The notes under the pieces: model-generated
Database searches by the model: none
Told to the model about the DNA's origin: nothing
What the model saw: the letters and a program-made list of their open reading frames with translations, nothing else
Made by a program: the position numbers and the translations under genes
From: Ptychodera flava
Taxonomy: Eukaryota; Hemichordata; Enteropneusta; Ptychoderidae
Reading direction: 5' to 3'
NCBI RefSeq assembly: GCF_041260155.1
Contig: NC_091929.1
Span: 25,668,080 to 25,732,079, forward strand
DNA length: 64,000 nucleotides
Part shown: piece by piece, positions 12,390 to 24,139 of the stretch
Layout of the letters: each line of letters starts with the position of its first letter
Numbering within the stretch: position 1 is the first letter of the stretch

Positions 12390-12700
12390 GACTGCTGCGG
12401 ACGTTATCATTCACTCCCAGACGAAAAATAGCGCGCTTCTGACGAACTCTCGTTGGTTACAGTGAGAATGCTCGAGACTCCCAGAGTGCATTTCGCAAGA
12501 ACATGGCGGCTGCCGCTGTCTCGGTGGAGTGCATCGAATCGTTGTCATCGAACTAAGCTTTGACTGTATAAATCAAATAACCAGCTGATTGATGATAAAA
12601 CGGATAATATCCCTCATAAAACTGCAATTGGACACGGTGGATTCGAAAGCCAAGTAGGCGCATTATTGTCCGGTACGTAGTTTTTGTTTATACTCTATCA
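12300..12700. promoter_or_regulatory. Likely divergent promoter region
   Basis: This stretch has more CG dinucleotides than its surroundings. It lies between the minus-strand start ATG (12389) and a candidate plus-strand 5' untranslated exon around 12480-12672, which ends at a GTACGT donor-like site. The plus-strand transposase gene has its first coding exon behind a TTTTTTTCACAG acceptor at 13569, so an upstream non-coding exon is expected. No TATA box is obvious. Confidence 0.4.
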
Positions 12701-13579
12701 TGGCGTGCAGTACTGTACTTGTAGTACACATTGACTCGCATTGAGGGTGGACGATCGAGAATCAAATCACGATAATATGCTACAGACACGTTTTTAAGAG
12801 GGAAATTTCGGAGAAGTCATTGTGATCAGAGCAGATCGACGATTTATTGTTTATTCGTCAGCATGCACCTGAACCGCGTGCAAACAGTTGCTTGCTCAGG
12901 GTGACGAAGCCACGCCAGGGTATAGTTACACTTTGAATGATAAGGCTTTTGGAAGGACATTATCATAATATGAGCCAGAAAAATTGAGAAAGTCAAGCGG
13001 AGTGGTTGTTGTACCGATAAAAAATGAGCAAAAATTCAAACAAAACTTTAGAAAATGCTTTAAGGTGGGACTCACTGGTTTTCAAGTTCTTGGTCAGTTC
13101 AAATTTTTCAGCATTGAAATTTCCATACTATCCCAACACAAGCAGAATTTAACTTTCCATCTCTTGCATTTTTCCTTGTTTCCCTCGTTTTTTCGGTCAA
13201 TCACTGACCAGTGATTTCTTTAAACATATTAAAAATAAAGTGTACATGTACATTTTGTTCACAAAATGTACAATCGCTTGTCACTCAGTTCTTGTGTGAT
13301 TGGCATACAATTATACTTCCACACAATATCCATCCATCTTATTAAAAATCTCAGAGTGCCTTTAAGACTGGAATATTTAGTACAAACCACGATCTATTAA
13401 TGTTGAGAAGAACAGCCATGTCATGTGTATGGCTAACTGGATTCCTGTATCCTTGAATTCTATAAAGGCAGATCTTGTTTTGAGTGTTGTACTTGTGACT
13501 GCATCTGTCTGATACAGAGCAATGATCTTAATAGTATTTTAATGATTCTTTTTGCTCTTTTTTTCACAGGATTAGCATA

Positions 13580-16500
13580 ATGGAGGAGTCCAAACATCGG
13601 TGTTACTTAATACAAGGGAAAAACAAATTTCGGTGCAAGTTGTGTGGCCGCATACGTAGTAGCAAGCAGAGGATATTGACCCATCTCGTCGACTTTCACA
13701 ATAAAAGTATGTATTGTAAATATACCGGTACATCTTTGATGGTTTAGGGACAGTATCTGTAATATTAAATTTTTATGATTGATTCTTGTCATATATGTTG
13801 ATACACCGGGGTAAAAATAAATTTTAGCCATTACCAAATTTTGTCCCTATGAACCAAGCAAAGTAAGAAATTACGGCCATGTTTTTCTTGTATGCATTCA
13901 TCAAGACACTGTATCACAGGCATGCCTTGACTAAATCAAACTTTGAACAGTAATGTGTAAAATATCTTACAGGAAACTTAATCATAATAATGAAAGATGT
14001 CACTGCTCATTTTGTCTGAGAAATATCTGGAAAACTTATACAGTAGACCATTTGTAGTTCTGCTGCCAACAACACAGAACTTATTGGAGTGATGCATTGA
14101 CAGTTATGTGGCATCCATCTTATGTTGATCACTCTAATTATGCTTCTCTGAAACTGCTTGTCCAAATTGCTTTGAAATCTGGTATCTCAACCTTGGTACT
14201 TATTATTGATGTTATGGTTTTTATTGATACTTAGTGCAATTTTTCATCAAAAAATCTTCTGTACAAATAAAGTTGTTTTGCACTGTATTCATATCACAGT
14301 GGAACTCTATCAGCCATTAAGCGCTTATTAAAAAATTTAAGGAATTTCACCGATAAACCAATTAACTTATTCTACAGGTCCAATGAAAAGGGTATACATG
14401 AAGTACAAAGACAATCCATCGATAGCTGTTCCAAAACGTACTTTGTACCGGCATGCAGCAATGGCTGCGCATCTGGAGTCAGAAGCTACGGATGTGAATT
14501 CAGACATAGTTGGACAATCACTCAGTCAAGAAAGTACTAGTGCTGAAAATCCTGAAGATGAACTGAACGAAAGTGGCTCATCAAACGAGGTGGAACATAC
14601 ATCAGTCTCCTACACGTATGATACCTCATCCAACTATGTGAGTGACCTTTCAGATATCAATTGTGATAGTGACGAGTCAACTGATAGTGATGTTGAGAGT
14701 ATGTCTGCATCATCTAACAGTTATTCAGATTCTGAAGTTTCAAGTTCAGAATTAAGTGATGAAAGTGATGAAATGTTGGACAGAGACACAGTTGTTGATA
14801 CTACTGTTGAAGATGGGCCGATTTATCCTGAAAGTGAAATACAGAGACTCTGCATAATGTCATGTATTCTTCGACATAATATGTCAGGTTCAGCATCAAA
14901 GGACATGCTTCAATTGATGCGTATTCTTTGCCCTGATTCTGATAATTTGAAAAAGATGTCATATCAGGACATTATGGCTGCTTCAGGAGATGCAGACATC
15001 ATGACTGTGCATTACTGTTCAATTTGTGGTGGGCAATTCCCTGAACAGCCAGATGAGTATCTATGCTCAACTGAAGGATGCCCTGGTTACAGGTATAAGG
15101 GACCCCTTTCATCTCAACGAAAAGAAAATCGTCAGCCGAGAAGTTGTTTTGTTCTGGCAGATGTCAAGAGACAGCTTAAGTACATATTAGAGAAAAAAGG
15201 TAATTGGAATAGTGTACAAATGATTAAAGAATCAATAAGGCAGAATAATTTACCGGACGAAATGACTGATATTGTTGATGGACAATATTACAGAAGCTTG
15301 TGTGAAAAGGGAAACTTTTTACATGATATGAACAATGTAAGTGCGGTGTTTAACACGGATGGTATACCATTGTATAGTTCATCTAATGTTAAGCTATGGC
15401 CAGTATTTCTCGCAATAAATGAATTACCACCGGCAACTAGATTTGCGAGGGAAAATATGATCTTGGCAGCAATTTGGCAGGGAAAGAATAAACCTCCGTT
15501 CACTCAGTATTTGGGTGCTTTCAGTGAAGCAATGGTCAAGTTACATGATGAAGGACTTGTAATAACTCCTCCCGGTGCTCCAACTCCGATAACTGTAAGG
15601 ATGGGAGTATACCTTGGAACAATGGATCTGCAAGCAAAGGCCTATGTCCTGAACATGACCATGCATAATGGACAGTATGGATGTTCGACCTGTGAAGAAC
15701 CAGGTGAGACTGTAAGGCAAGGAAAAGGGTATGCCAGAACGTATCCATACAGATCACCAGAGCAGCAGCCCACAATTCGCGATTCACATGACGTCATATA
15801 TGAGAAAGGTACAGAAGCAACACCAGCAAAACGAATAAATGGCATTTGTGGAATGACTGGTCTGGCTCTAATGCCATGGTTTGATGTAGTAATCGGTATA
15901 GTGCCAGATTACATGCATGGAGTATTAATGGGAGTTGTCAAAACGCTTATGTATAAATTCTTCTCCCTGACAAATAGCAATGAAGATTACTTTGTGGGAA
16001 AGCATTTGAAACAAATATCTAGAAGACTTCTGGGTATGTGTCCACCTGATTATATTGAACGTATGCCTCGTGATCTTGAAAAACATTACAGTCATTTTAA
16101 GGCCACTGAACTTCAATCATGGCTACTTTACTATTGCATACCATGCTTGAATGGATTTTTGAAAGATGTATATTTGCGGCACTTGTCACTTCTGTGTGAA
16201 GGTATTCATTTACTTTTAGGAGACAGTATTTCTGAGCCTGAGCTTCAACGAGCAGAATTTCTGCTTGATTCATTTTACAAACAGTATGCAGATTTATACA
16301 AAGAAGGAAGTTGTGGATTGAATGTCCACAACATTGGGGCTCACATTGTATTTTACGTTCGGATGTGGGGGCCATTGTGGGCGTGGAGTTGCTTCCCATT
16401 TGAAGATTGGAATGCTGCAGTTTTGCAATCAGTGCATGGTACAGGTGATGTAAAAAAACAAATTCTGCAAATGAGGGAAAATGAGCTCAAATTAAGCTGT

Positions 16501-17049
16501 GTTGACTTGAGCAGATTACAAGCTTGTAAAGGAAAGTCTTATTTGAAAAAAATGAAACAGCGAGGCAAATTCTGGACATCCTATGGAAAGGATATAAGCA
16601 TTTCAGGTTGTTTAAGAACTGTTAGCGACTTACCTGCAGAACATTGTCAATGTATATTGGAAGCCACTGGATTGCTTGATATGACTTTTGTGAAAAAAGC
16701 CTTCAGAGTTAAACTTAATGATAATAAGCTTTATTCTAAAGAATACACACGTATGACAAAACGGGTATGCTATATGGTGCGATGTAAAAATGGTGACATG
16801 AGAAAGATTGAATACTTTATTGTAAATGTATTAACAGATCATATTTATGCCTTTGGAAAGGTGGTTTTGGTGAGTGACAATTGCTTTATTTGTGATGGCC
16901 CTCGTCACATCATTAGAATTGAGGACACAAGTAATCTGGTGTGTTTTCCAGTGGAAGAAATAGCTGAGAAATTGTTTTTCATGCAAGTTGATGGAATGAA
17001 GTATGTTGCATGCATGCCAAATTTGGTTGGCCATGGTATCTTGAAATAG
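13580..17049 (+). CDS. tnp2/EnSpm-like transposase domain protein, about 932 residues, two coding exons
   Basis: Exon 13570-13706 encodes the start and a C2H2-type finger (Cys19, Cys22, His35, His40). A phase-1 GT-AG intron (13707-14377) joins it to a single open exon, 14378-17049. The long exon has a Ser/Asp/Glu-rich N-terminal stretch (about 100 residues), a Cys-rich knot (HYCSICGG and CSTEGCPGY, about residues 210-235 of the exon), the motif PDYMHGVLMGVVK (about 508-520), and FPFEDWNAAVLQSVHGTG (about 670). These match the metazoan transposase-domain proteins related to Tnp2 of CACTA/EnSpm elements. The reading frame is intact over 2.6 kb, unlike nearly every other mobile gene here. No inverted terminal repeat is visible upstream; a candidate right end lies 1.5 kb downstream (18.6 kb). 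It is either the transposase of a partly lost element or a domesticated gene. Confidence 0.75.
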
Positions 17050-18030
17050 ATTCTCTGATTACTTGGCACTGGAATGTGTATCCTTTTCATTGCTAGGTGT
17101 AACAGTATTTCTGTGTACAGGGCTATTTTTACATAGTGCGGAATTTTCACACATGTTCCTGCATTGTACGTTACTATTCTCTCGGAGAATTTTAATGTAT
17201 AAAGATCCAGAGATTTGTATAATTATACAGTGAAGTCTATTAAATACAATGGACATGCAGACATTTGTGTATTGTATTATTAGATACAATTTATTCTTCT
17301 TGAGCCTAAAATCAAAAAAAGACATTTAGTCATGCATATTCCTTCTTGGATCAACACTCTTATGATCCCCAATGACGTGTTTTCAGCTACTATAGACTAT
17401 AGTCTATAGAACCTATTGGGATGGGTATCTGTCCGGTGTCCGTCATCAGTCTGTATGTATGTACCGGTATGTATGTATGTCCGTTTGTGAAGTGTCCATC
17501 CACTCAAATATTTTGAGAACCGCAGTACTTACTGATTTGATATGTGTCCACCTTCCTCATCAACACATGTATCGCAAAAAGTTATTCTCTACATAACATA
17601 GCAGAGCTCTGTCGACTGATAGGTCACTCGTTTTTTCAAAACCACTGGTCAGACAGCTTTAATATTTGGTTTACAGGTCCCTGTGATGACCTTAGTGAGA
17701 TAATTTCATACAGTCAGGAAATACTTAATTTTGTATCCATGTCTGTAGTAGCTTCAGGGACATTGGCCCTATGTTTTTATTTAGAAATTTAAAATACGTT
17801 CAGTAAAAGTTGACTTTTTTGATCACTCAACTGTACTTTGGTAGAGCACACAATAATTTTTCTTGCGGTAGACGGTCAGTAAGTCATCTATTTAGCTTAG
17901 CTATATACTCTGTATTTATTTATCTATTATCTCTCTTTACCGGATGTAAAATATATATTAACTCATCAAGAGTAGGTTCAAATAGTTTGATTTGTCGTGG
18001 AGTCAAACATGAGATGACACCATGATCGCA
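17050..18030. other. 3' flank with degenerate repeat
   Basis: No gene. A perfect palindrome CTATAGACTATAGTCTATAG sits near 17390-17408, followed by TGTCCG/TGTATG-rich sequence of the same style as the head of the 38.7-kb repeat. That suggests an old copy of a dispersed element. Confidence 0.4.
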
Positions 18031-18049
18031 ATTCCACATTAAAGCCATC

Positions 18050-18604
18050 ATGATCATAGTCAAAATGAATTGGCTTACATCAAATTTAACTTCAAAGACG
18101 ACAGATTATGATAATGTCTGAGTAACCAAATGACGAAATGGTTAACCATTGGCAAAACCTTATCGACTGTGGTCATACTGGACCTTGGTAAATTTTGGTC
18201 ATGAAGATCATCAGTCAAAGAACATAAAGTAATGGCCATGATCATCCTAACTGTTGACCATATCAGGTCATGGTGATCAAGAAAATCGGGCATCAAAACC
18301 ACTGTCAAACATGGTTGGCCATAGGTAAACAAATTATGAGAGAGACTTCAAATAACATGATCAATCATGGTTGACCATCGACAACGATGGTCATAAGTAT
18401 AATCAGTTATCAAATAACACGGTCAACCATGGTTGTTGAACACGTTGGCTGTGATAGACCATGGTCAGCTGTGGTAGACCATAGTATTTGAATGTCTACT
18501 GTGGCCTCATATCATGGCTGACCGTGGTACTTCATGGTCAAACATCAAAAACCATCAAATACCATGTTGACCACAGTACACCATGGTTGACATTTCGCCG
18601 GGAT
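18050..18604. mobile_element. Solo right end of the GACCATGG-word transposon family
   Basis: The last 350 bp aligns by eye with the right ends at 48168-48452 and 54726-55004. Shared words in the same order include CATCAAGAAAAT, GATAGACC, TCATATCATGGC and ATCAAAAACCATCAAATACC, with the end ACATTTCGCCGGG. It is dense in ATGGTC/GACCAT words. No left end is seen, so it is either truncated or the right end of a larger element that includes the transposase at 13.6-17.0 kb. Confidence 0.65.
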
Positions 18605-19278
18605 TGACAGGTAGTTATAGGAAACGGCAATTTACCAAAAATACTTAGCCAAATAAAATAGAAATACCTTTGCCACTTTTCATCTTGGTTATAGTAATTA
18701 TATGCATCAGAAATATGATTTTAGTTGCATTTGCGTGACAAACCTTGGAATTGTGATGTGTTGCAAGTTTTACTGGTGATGAACAACCTGCCAACACTTA
18801 CTGACTGATTAACAATATTTTAGAAAAGTGGTGGTTTGTTTCACATCTTTTACAGTATTGTACGTTTAGTTGACCCACAATAACTCCATATAATGGTGCT
18901 ACTCACTGTTTATATATCAAGAAGAAAACGTTACCAATTGCTAACTTCAAAGACCATGTGTTGTTACAGCTCAGACACTGCAAACTCCCCAGCCACTCAA
19001 TCAGGGGCACCCTTGGTACCCCTAACTTGGTGATACTATTTAGGTAGGTCACATTTTGTTTTCACTTGTGTTAGTACAACATTTCCTACAAATTTCATCT
19101 GTATTCCTTCTTTGCATAGATTTATGGAAAGATTTTTGAAATTTGGGTTTTGCAACACTTGTCATCTTGGTAATATGCTAATGAGGCTATTTTTTTACCA
19201 CATTTGTACTTCTCACCAACACGTCCAACAGGTGCAACCACCAATCCTGCATAAATTTGCATATTATAAATGGCTTGT

Positions 19279-19608
19279 TCACCCAAGTAGTATTTCTCTC
19301 GAAAAACCTAAAATTGAAAGCAATTTATACGACATAATTATGAAAGTCTCAATCTTGCTACCTAAACTACCGTACATACCGGTGTGGTCTTTGAGAGAAG
19401 ATACGCCAAAGTTCTTGGTACATGTGAAAACAGCAAATTTGGTATTAGTTTCCACTTCAAACGTAAGAAGCAGATTCATGGCATCTTCAACGGTGTTTAC
19501 AAATCCGATGTGGTCGCTGCTGGCTTCGTGGAATAACCTCATCCAGGACATTGTTTCAGTCAAGGGTTTGAGATACGTTCGCTTTGCGAGTCTGAACTCA
19601 AGTGGCAA
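19279..19608 (-). CDS. Partial ORF, possible transposon-linked exon
   Basis: The minus-strand frame includes SSDHIGFVNTVEDAMNLLLT, then ETNTKFAVFTCTKNFG and SLKDHTG, ending at a GTATGT donor-like site near 19376-19381. The TKFxVFTxTKxFG wording resembles the start of uncharacterised invertebrate proteins I associate with SWIM-finger/transposon-derived genes, but I cannot name the family. The plus-strand ORF over the same bases is considered its shadow. No following exon was found. Confidence 0.4.
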   Translation of the reverse strand: MPLEFRLAKRTYLKPLTETMSWMRLFHEASSDHIGFVNTVEDAMNLLLTFEVETNTKFAVFTCTKNFGVSSLKDHTGMYGSLGSKIETFIIMSYKLLSILGFSREILLG

Positions 19609-19895
19609 GTGGCAAGAGTTACGTTAAAATTAAGATAAAAGGCGGCGTGTATTATTTTCAAAACTCCACCCATAGTAATACACAGAGCCCCTCCCATTAA
19701 AAATTCCCCCATTGTACTGGTAGTCAAATTGTTGTTTGTTTTAGACACTAAAATGCACATATCTCAACTATATTTAGGTGTAGAGATTTAAAATTTGGAA
19801 CTCAAGTCTGACCACTCAATTGATGGACTCTGATGACAATGTCATCAGTCCTTCGTTGATCAAGTGGTTTACTGCCTCTGGCCTACAGTGGACCG

Positions 19896-20230
19896 TCAGT
19901 CGAGGGTCAATTTTAACCCGTCAAACTGGGCAGGTCCGTCCAGAGGAATCAGCCGAGGGGCTGCCCTTGGAGTCGTTGGTCTAGGCGATCTCTCATCAGT
20001 GGTGGTTGTTGTTTGTTGTCGATCCGATGCATAGAGCGGGGCTAGTGGGTCTGGACATGCTTCGCCTATCTCCTCTTCTAAGGATATTTCCCTCCGGTTG
20101 CATTTACTTATTTGTGCATCTTTGGTGCCTCTGCATGTGTGGGATTTCCATTGGTAAGTGTGGAAGAATCTTTCTTCTCCTCCATCGCAGACTCTCATTT
20201 TGTCGACATCAATATGGTACCCGAGATTTA
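19896..20230 (-). CDS. Unrecognised ORF with His/Cys residues
   Basis: An open minus-strand frame reads GYHIDVDKMRVCDGGEERF, then TYQWKSHTCRG and a Thr/Pro/Arg-rich C-terminal part. It runs past its first Met, so it may be an internal exon. Composition looks coding, but no known domain is recognised and no neighbour supports a function. Confidence 0.3.
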
Positions 20231-20499
20231 TCTTTCTGTTGCAAAAAAGAAAGGAAATATTGAAGAAAGATGATTAATAATTAATGTCGAATGACCTTTT
20301 GTGTTCAGCCTGTAGGAATCAATTCATATAGCACAGGCATGAGCATTTATAGTTTAAATGTTCACATCAAACTCAAACTATGCAGTTGAAGCTTGCTTCA
20401 CTGACTTTCTCAGAGAGAAGAATTGAAGAAATAAAGGAGTTGTGCAAAGATGCCCCAATGAGAGATGAGATGAGAGTGCACCCAAACGTAAGTACTACT

Positions 20500-20716
20500 G
20501 ACCTTGAAGAAATTTCTCGTTTTGTTGGCAGGCATGAATATTTTGTCTGATTGTTTGACAGCTTTGATATCTGCTTTCAGCTTGTCTTGGAAGCTGTCAC
20601 CTGTCTTCCTGAATTTGATCTTTTCTATCATTGCAAGCATATTGTCCTCAAAAGTTTTCATCATTTCAATCTGAACTGCTTGTTTTGCAGCCGAATTTCT
20701 ACCTTTGCGTGTGCTC
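20500..20716 (-). CDS. Exon fragment with PANKTRNFFK motif
   Basis: Starting MSTRKGRNSAAKQAVQ, a lysine-rich frame runs to SDKIFMPANKTRNFFK and stops at a GTCAGT donor-like site. The ADKTxNFYK-like ending resembles the stretch before the reverse transcriptase core in some invertebrate reverse-transcriptase-like predicted proteins; this is from memory and not certain. No downstream catalytic motif is present nearby, so this is a fragment at best. Confidence 0.4.
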
Positions 20717-21789
20717 ATCAATACTGTCTCTTTCCTTCAGAAAAACCAAGCCTTCCACCTCATGTGTTTGACCACACTTTCAACTCTGTAAGTCTGGTCA
20801 TGTAGAGATTCATAGGCGGAATGGGGATGTTTTTGGTCAAATAGTTGAACTTGAACTGCTCCATACTTGCATAGAGACCATGCAGAAGAGTGCTCAACCA
20901 GTAAATAGGAGCGTCCTTATCCTATAAAGTTTGGAAATCTTCATGGTGTAAAATACTTCTCAATACCTGTATAAACATCTCCATCCTTATCCAAGCAGAA
21001 GATAAATTTTTCTACACTGTACGCCTAAAGATCTGTTCACTCTCAAAGCTATGGAATTCTCAACATATATACGCTACAAATATGAATGATAGCAGTGACA
21101 TCCACACAAAAACAAATATGAATGTGAAAATGAGGAAAACTTCATCATTTTTTAAAATCTGGTTTCATACTGACAAGCCACATTGAAGCCAGATAAATAT
21201 TAAGTACTTATATGTGCATATATCTTCAGTTCAGGGGTCAATTCTACTGTCTCTTTCAATATGATTGGTTTTGAAAAGTTATATAACACTCAGCGCAATA
21301 ATTCAATTTTTTGTTCTACACAAAATTTATGTTCTTTTTCTACAAAGATTTAAATAAAAAATAGATAGGAGACCAAATTGACCCATGCACTTCTGCTTCC
21401 AGTCAAGAATCTTCATGTTTTTACCATCCATATATGTCTGCATCCTGAAGCATGCAGCAACAATTTGAGTTTCTCTGAACGAAGAAGTGCTGTCGATGTG
21501 ACAGATGAATATCTTTCAATGTATGTTTTATACAAATTATGAACATTTAATGCCCTGCAGACATTGATTTTCGAGAAACAAAAATATCAAAGCAGTTGTG
21601 CATCAATAAACTAAACTGACCTTTGTATATGCTGCTCTAAAGACTCACAGTCGTGACATATATTTTAGATATTTAAATAAATTCTTGTTTTTTTCAAAAT
21701 CTGCAATGATAACAAGTAGAAAGAATTATTATTTGTAAATAGTGAATTACATACCAAAAAACATTAACACATCCAAAATTAAGTATTTT

Positions 21790-21981
21790 TTATGCTTCCC
21801 CAAAAAATGCCAATCTCCTCTCGTCCCTCTGAAACCAAGTTTCCCATTTTCCATCCCTCTTATCTTCTATGCACCTTTGAAAGAATGTGTCAAAATTAAT
21901 CCAAAAGTTATTGCCAGCATGGTCCTGCCTTGTTCCAATCCGACCAAACAGATTCTTTGAATGAGCAAAGGCTCGCTGCAA
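21790..21981 (-). CDS. Probable terminal exon, function unknown
   Basis: A pyrimidine-rich tract and TTTTTTGCAG acceptor precede an open frame that reads RAFAHSKNLFGRIGTRQDH, continues NNFWINFDTFFQRCIEDK and ends RRLAFFGEA plus stop. Aromatic and charged residues are spaced as in real protein. I do not recognise the family, and no partner exon is assigned, though the coiled-coil ORF at 23.2-23.6 kb is on the same strand upstream. Confidence 0.4.
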   Translation of the reverse strand: MQRAFAHSKNLFGRIGTRQDHAGNNFWINFDTFFQRCIEDKRDGKWETWFQRDERRLAFFGEA

Positions 21982-23164
21982 AAAAGTATATGTAAAGGTA
22001 AGTAAAATAATGAACATGCAATTTTTCACATTGTTAACCAACTTTTCATTACAGATTGGAAAATCTCAGTTACTGTCACTCTTGCCTATTTTCTCAGTTT
22101 TTATTTTATTTTTGGTTTTGATGTTATAAATGATACTTTGTTTTACTCTGTACTATTGTAAAACATAATGGTAGGCTTAGAATTGTACTTCTCAACACGT
22201 ACGTGTTGTAGTAGTCTTCATTGTTATTGTTGGAAATTGTTCTTCAATAACAATGATTCTCAATTTCAAGCTTTGTTGAGAAGCTGAATATTGAATTATT
22301 TATTTCATCATGCTATAGGTAAGAACAAGAAAACAGAAAAAAACAAACAAACATATACCGGTATACTGTATTGTCAGAAGTTGAATTACACCCATACAGA
22401 AGTACTGCATTGTCAAAAGTTGCAATCACTTGGACTTTGATAGGATATATTGTGATTGATACATGCAGTATTTAGTCATTGATGAAAATATGACTGTAGC
22501 CCTTGGAAGAACCTTATTTCCTGTTGAGTTTAAAATATCAATAAACCTTTGGATTGCGTTAAGTGAAAATCCTGGTATGCCTTCATCAAATTGTTCTGAA
22601 ACTTCCAGCTAGCAGGGGAATAAATTAAAATCAGAAATGAAACATTAGTGTATCAATATGAACTAATTTTTGAATTGATTCCATAATCAAAATCTTGATT
22701 TAATTTGTAATAGCCTTAAACATTGTGTAAGGTTTCTATTTGTTAATATCTGTCAGTGGATGAACAGCGAGCAAAGAATTGTATTTATTAAAAGGTACTT
22801 CACATATAATTAATCAGAAGATACACACGGATAAAGAGATAGATTAAGATAAGATAATTAAAGTCAAATTGTCTCTCGTTAGGTTTCTCATTGCAGATTT
22901 TATTGGATACACTGTTATACAAGCAGTTTAAATTTTATCTACTCCGGACCCATGAGCATGCAGCCATTCTGAAAGAAAATGCCCAGCTGATTATAATATG
23001 AACTGTAGCCTCTGAAGGAACGTTACACATGGTTACCTAGCTACTTTAATCCCTAGCTACTTTCCATAATTTCACCAACTCTCACTAATCTCAAGTTACA
23101 ATGTTACTTAGTGTCATTCATCCATGATATGTATTTAAAGATGACACAATTAAAGTTTTATCTA

Positions 23165-23623
23165 TCACTTGTGTATTTTGTTATAGAAAATTAAACACGT
23201 GATATTTTTTGTCATATATAAATTTAAAAATATCTTCATTTCTGAAAGTTTATTAAACTGTTTATCGAATGCTTCTGTTTTCGCTTTTAGCTTTGATAAG
23301 TCTCTGCTATAATCCTCTATTGCTTTCCTGTGATTACGCTGAACTATCTCAAGCGCACTGAGTAACACATGAATCTCATCAGTAAGCCTTCTCTGTATTT
23401 CTTCCAGCTTATCTATATCTCCCGGCTCTTCCTCTAACTGTCTCTTCAGGGTTCTGTTTTCAGTGACTATCTCTATCACTTCATTTCTTGCCTGTCTTAC
23501 TACTTCCATGTGAGTATCTGATACAGATTGTACTTGCGCGACTGAGATTGATTTTGGCGGGTGAAATTTACTTTTGCAAAAGTCATCCAGGTCTTTTATA
23601 CCCCTTCGTTTCATATCTTTCAC
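23165..23623 (-). CDS. Coiled-coil protein fragment
   Basis: 152 residues, strongly charged, with heptad-like stretches (ENRTLKRQLEEEPGDIDKLE, EIQRRLTDEIHVLLSALEIV, DLSKLKAKTEAFDKQFNKL). Coding-like sequence continues upstream to about 23.87 kb (for example TILNNKPGTIKADSVTNG and YELRQVSNSAQQAAETIVQL) but with the frame interrupted, so this is part of a damaged gene. Coiled coils are too general to name a function. Confidence 0.45.
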   Translation of the reverse strand: MKDMKRRGIKDLDDFCKSKFHPPKSISVAQVQSVSDTHMEVVRQARNEVIEIVTENRTLKRQLEEEPGDIDKLEEIQRRLTDEIHVLLSALEIVQRNHRKAIEDYSRDLSKLKAKTEAFDKQFNKLSEMKIFLNLYMTKNITCLIFYNKIHK

Positions 23624-24139
23624 TTTCCTGTTGACATTTTCAACTTTCTTTCTCAGATTTTCAAAATTGCATTATTTGAAATCATTGTCAGATGTTAGCT
23701 GTACAATGGTCTCTGCAGCTTGCTGGGCCGAGTTAGATACCTGCCTAAGCTCATAGACAACACCATTAGTTACTGAATCTGCCTTTATGGTACCAGGTTT
23801 GTTGTTCAGTATTGTGTCAGCAGTAAGACCTGCTACGGCACAATACCTCCATGCTTACACTACGAGACATGTCTAAGAAAAAATAATCACAGACAAACAG
23901 AAAATGATAAATATACCAGTGAGCTGAGACAATGTGTGATGACACTTGCTACTGAATGCAATATCTTTGTGAAAATATGACATTAAACAGGTCCAATAAT
24001 CATTTTCATTCAAGGTAAATATTACCAGGTCCATGGGATATTTGAGATTTACAAATTTAAGTAGGACCATCCTGAACCACTGATAGTCAGTGGTGGTACC
24101 AGGTGTCCGGAATGGGTAAGCATACGGTCCCAAAATTGT

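Noticed and set aside
18050-18604. Treating the ATGGTC/GACCAT words as a simple satellite
   Set aside because: Their order matches the right ends of the 3.5-kb transposons and they finish in the same ACATTTCGCCGGG tip, so this is a transposon end.
19112-19627. 171-residue plus-strand ORF
   Set aside because: It overlaps the more protein-like minus-strand frame (TVEDAMNLLLTFEVETNTKF), and its own composition is not convincing.
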